This document shows, in pieces, positions 63,595 to 64,000 of a stretch of DNA of 64,000 nt. Position 1 is the first letter of the stretch. Every line of letters begins with the position of its first letter. Under the pieces are notes generated by a model. That model had not been told where the DNA came from. It worked only from the letters and a program-made list of their open reading frames with translations, and did no database searches. Made by a program: the position numbers and the translations under genes. The stretch lies in NCBI GenBank assembly GCA_000231825.2, contig JH720312.1, forward strand, positions 898,236 through 962,235, written 5' to 3'. This stretch comes from Tetrahymena elliotti 4EA. Its lineage: Eukaryota > Ciliophora > Oligohymenophorea > Hymenostomatida > Tetrahymenidae.

Positions 63595-64000
63595 TCAAAA
63601 TAGGGCATTGCTAGATGGCCAATAAATTTATATATCAGTACCCCATTTAACATTGACTACATTTTTAGTTCCTTTTGTTATTATATCTAGAGCATCATTG
63701 TTGTTTCTTGTAAATTTATTATGTCTGAGCATATTATTCTCTTTCTCAATAACAATTTTGTTCCAAAAGGAACCTTTTTCAGAAAGCTAATCATAGAACA
63801 TTAAGTCAAATTTATTCCATAAATTATTTTTAATTATTCTTGAATCTCTTGCAAATAAAGTAGTGTAATGATTTTCCTTGCATAGAACCCAAATAGGTAG
63901 ATTAGGTTCTTTAAAGTTATTTCCTACTTCTATCAAAGAATCTACCTCCATCGCACTTAGGAATCCTATTTATTATTTCCTCTTAATTCCATAGAGCTTC
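63595..64000 (-). CDS. MINDY-3/4-type deubiquitinase, C-terminal part (5' truncated)
   Basis: The frame is open from the window edge to TGA at 63595-63597 (135 codons). It matches the C-terminal half of the MINDY-3/4 (FAM188, DUF4205) catalytic domain in order: IGFLSAMEVDSLIEVGNNFK, PNLPIWVLCKENHYTTLF, FDLMFYDQLSEKG, VVNVKWGTDIQIYWP. In the human enzymes the corresponding segments are GYLxxxE...VGxxLKxPxFPIWVVCSESHFSVLF and FDLYYYDGL. The His in ENHYTTLF is the expected catalytic histidine; the catalytic Cys would lie upstream, off the window. MINDY enzymes are cysteine proteases that trim K48-linked ubiquitin chains. No intron is seen in the visible part. Confidence 0.8.

Noticed and set aside
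1..64000. tRNA/rRNA genes, CRISPR arrays, transposons, telomeric (CCCCAA) repeats
   Set aside because: No cloverleaf-like or B-box sequence, spaced repeat array, transposase motif or telomeric tract was seen on reading both strands.

Overview
This window looks like a macronuclear chromosome segment of a Tetrahymena-like (oligohymenophorean) ciliate. The DNA is extremely AT-rich. Every convincing protein frame reads through many TAA and TAG codons, which must mean glutamine, and ends at TGA. Introns are AT-rich, begin GT and end AG. Most are 40-165 nt, and a few are 299-665 nt. All gene models were built by hand under this code, with frame, splice phase and family motifs as checks. No homology search could be run.

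Layout. The left edge holds the 3' end of a TFIIB-like transcription factor. Two tandem, intronless minus-strand paralogs follow (3186-8474 and 9599-14923), each encoding a giant single-pass membrane protein with an LVIVD-type beta-propeller and cadherin-like repeats. Next come a small hypothetical gene (15223-15528, -), a VTT/TMEM64-like membrane protein (16105-17058, -), a KGD4/MRPS36-like mitochondrial protein (17953-18450, +), a SEC14-RhoGAP protein (20443-23047, +) and a Claspin/Mrc1-like fork protein (24655-28273, +). The middle carries glycine-cleavage H protein (29170-29890, -), ADP-dependent glucokinase (30592-32339, -), a small Cys-rich probably GPI-anchored surface protein (33465-33974, +), a fusion of ankyrin repeats with an Rrp6-like 3'-5' exonuclease (34905-38257, -) and an Sfi1-like centrin-binding-repeat protein (38749-42165, +).

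The right part carries APC5 (43051-46093, +), a MOK/LF4-type ciliary kinase (47578-50143, +), a 75-aa hypothetical protein (50554-50821, +), a coiled-coil protein (51284-53078, +), ISD11/LYRM4 (54067-54321, -), a poorly resolved small gene (54515-54954, -), a charged protein of unknown family (55104-56215, +), a polytopic histidine-kinase-like protein with a degenerate ATP-binding domain (58361-62850, +) and the 3' end of a MINDY-type deubiquitinase (63595-64000, -).

The genes are ordinary eukaryotic single transcription units, not operons. Several share themes: mitochondrial metabolism (H protein, KGD4, ISD11), cell cycle and replication (APC5, Claspin-like) and cilia or basal bodies (MOK/LF4, Sfi1-like). 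Nothing suggests they are coregulated. The most unusual items are the ankyrin-exonuclease fusion, the tandem giant membrane proteins with a cadherin-like signature on the predicted cytosolic side, the histidine-kinase-like protein lacking clear G boxes, and a possible -1 frameshift in the TFIIB-like gene. No mobile element, CRISPR array, tRNA, rRNA or telomeric repeat was found.
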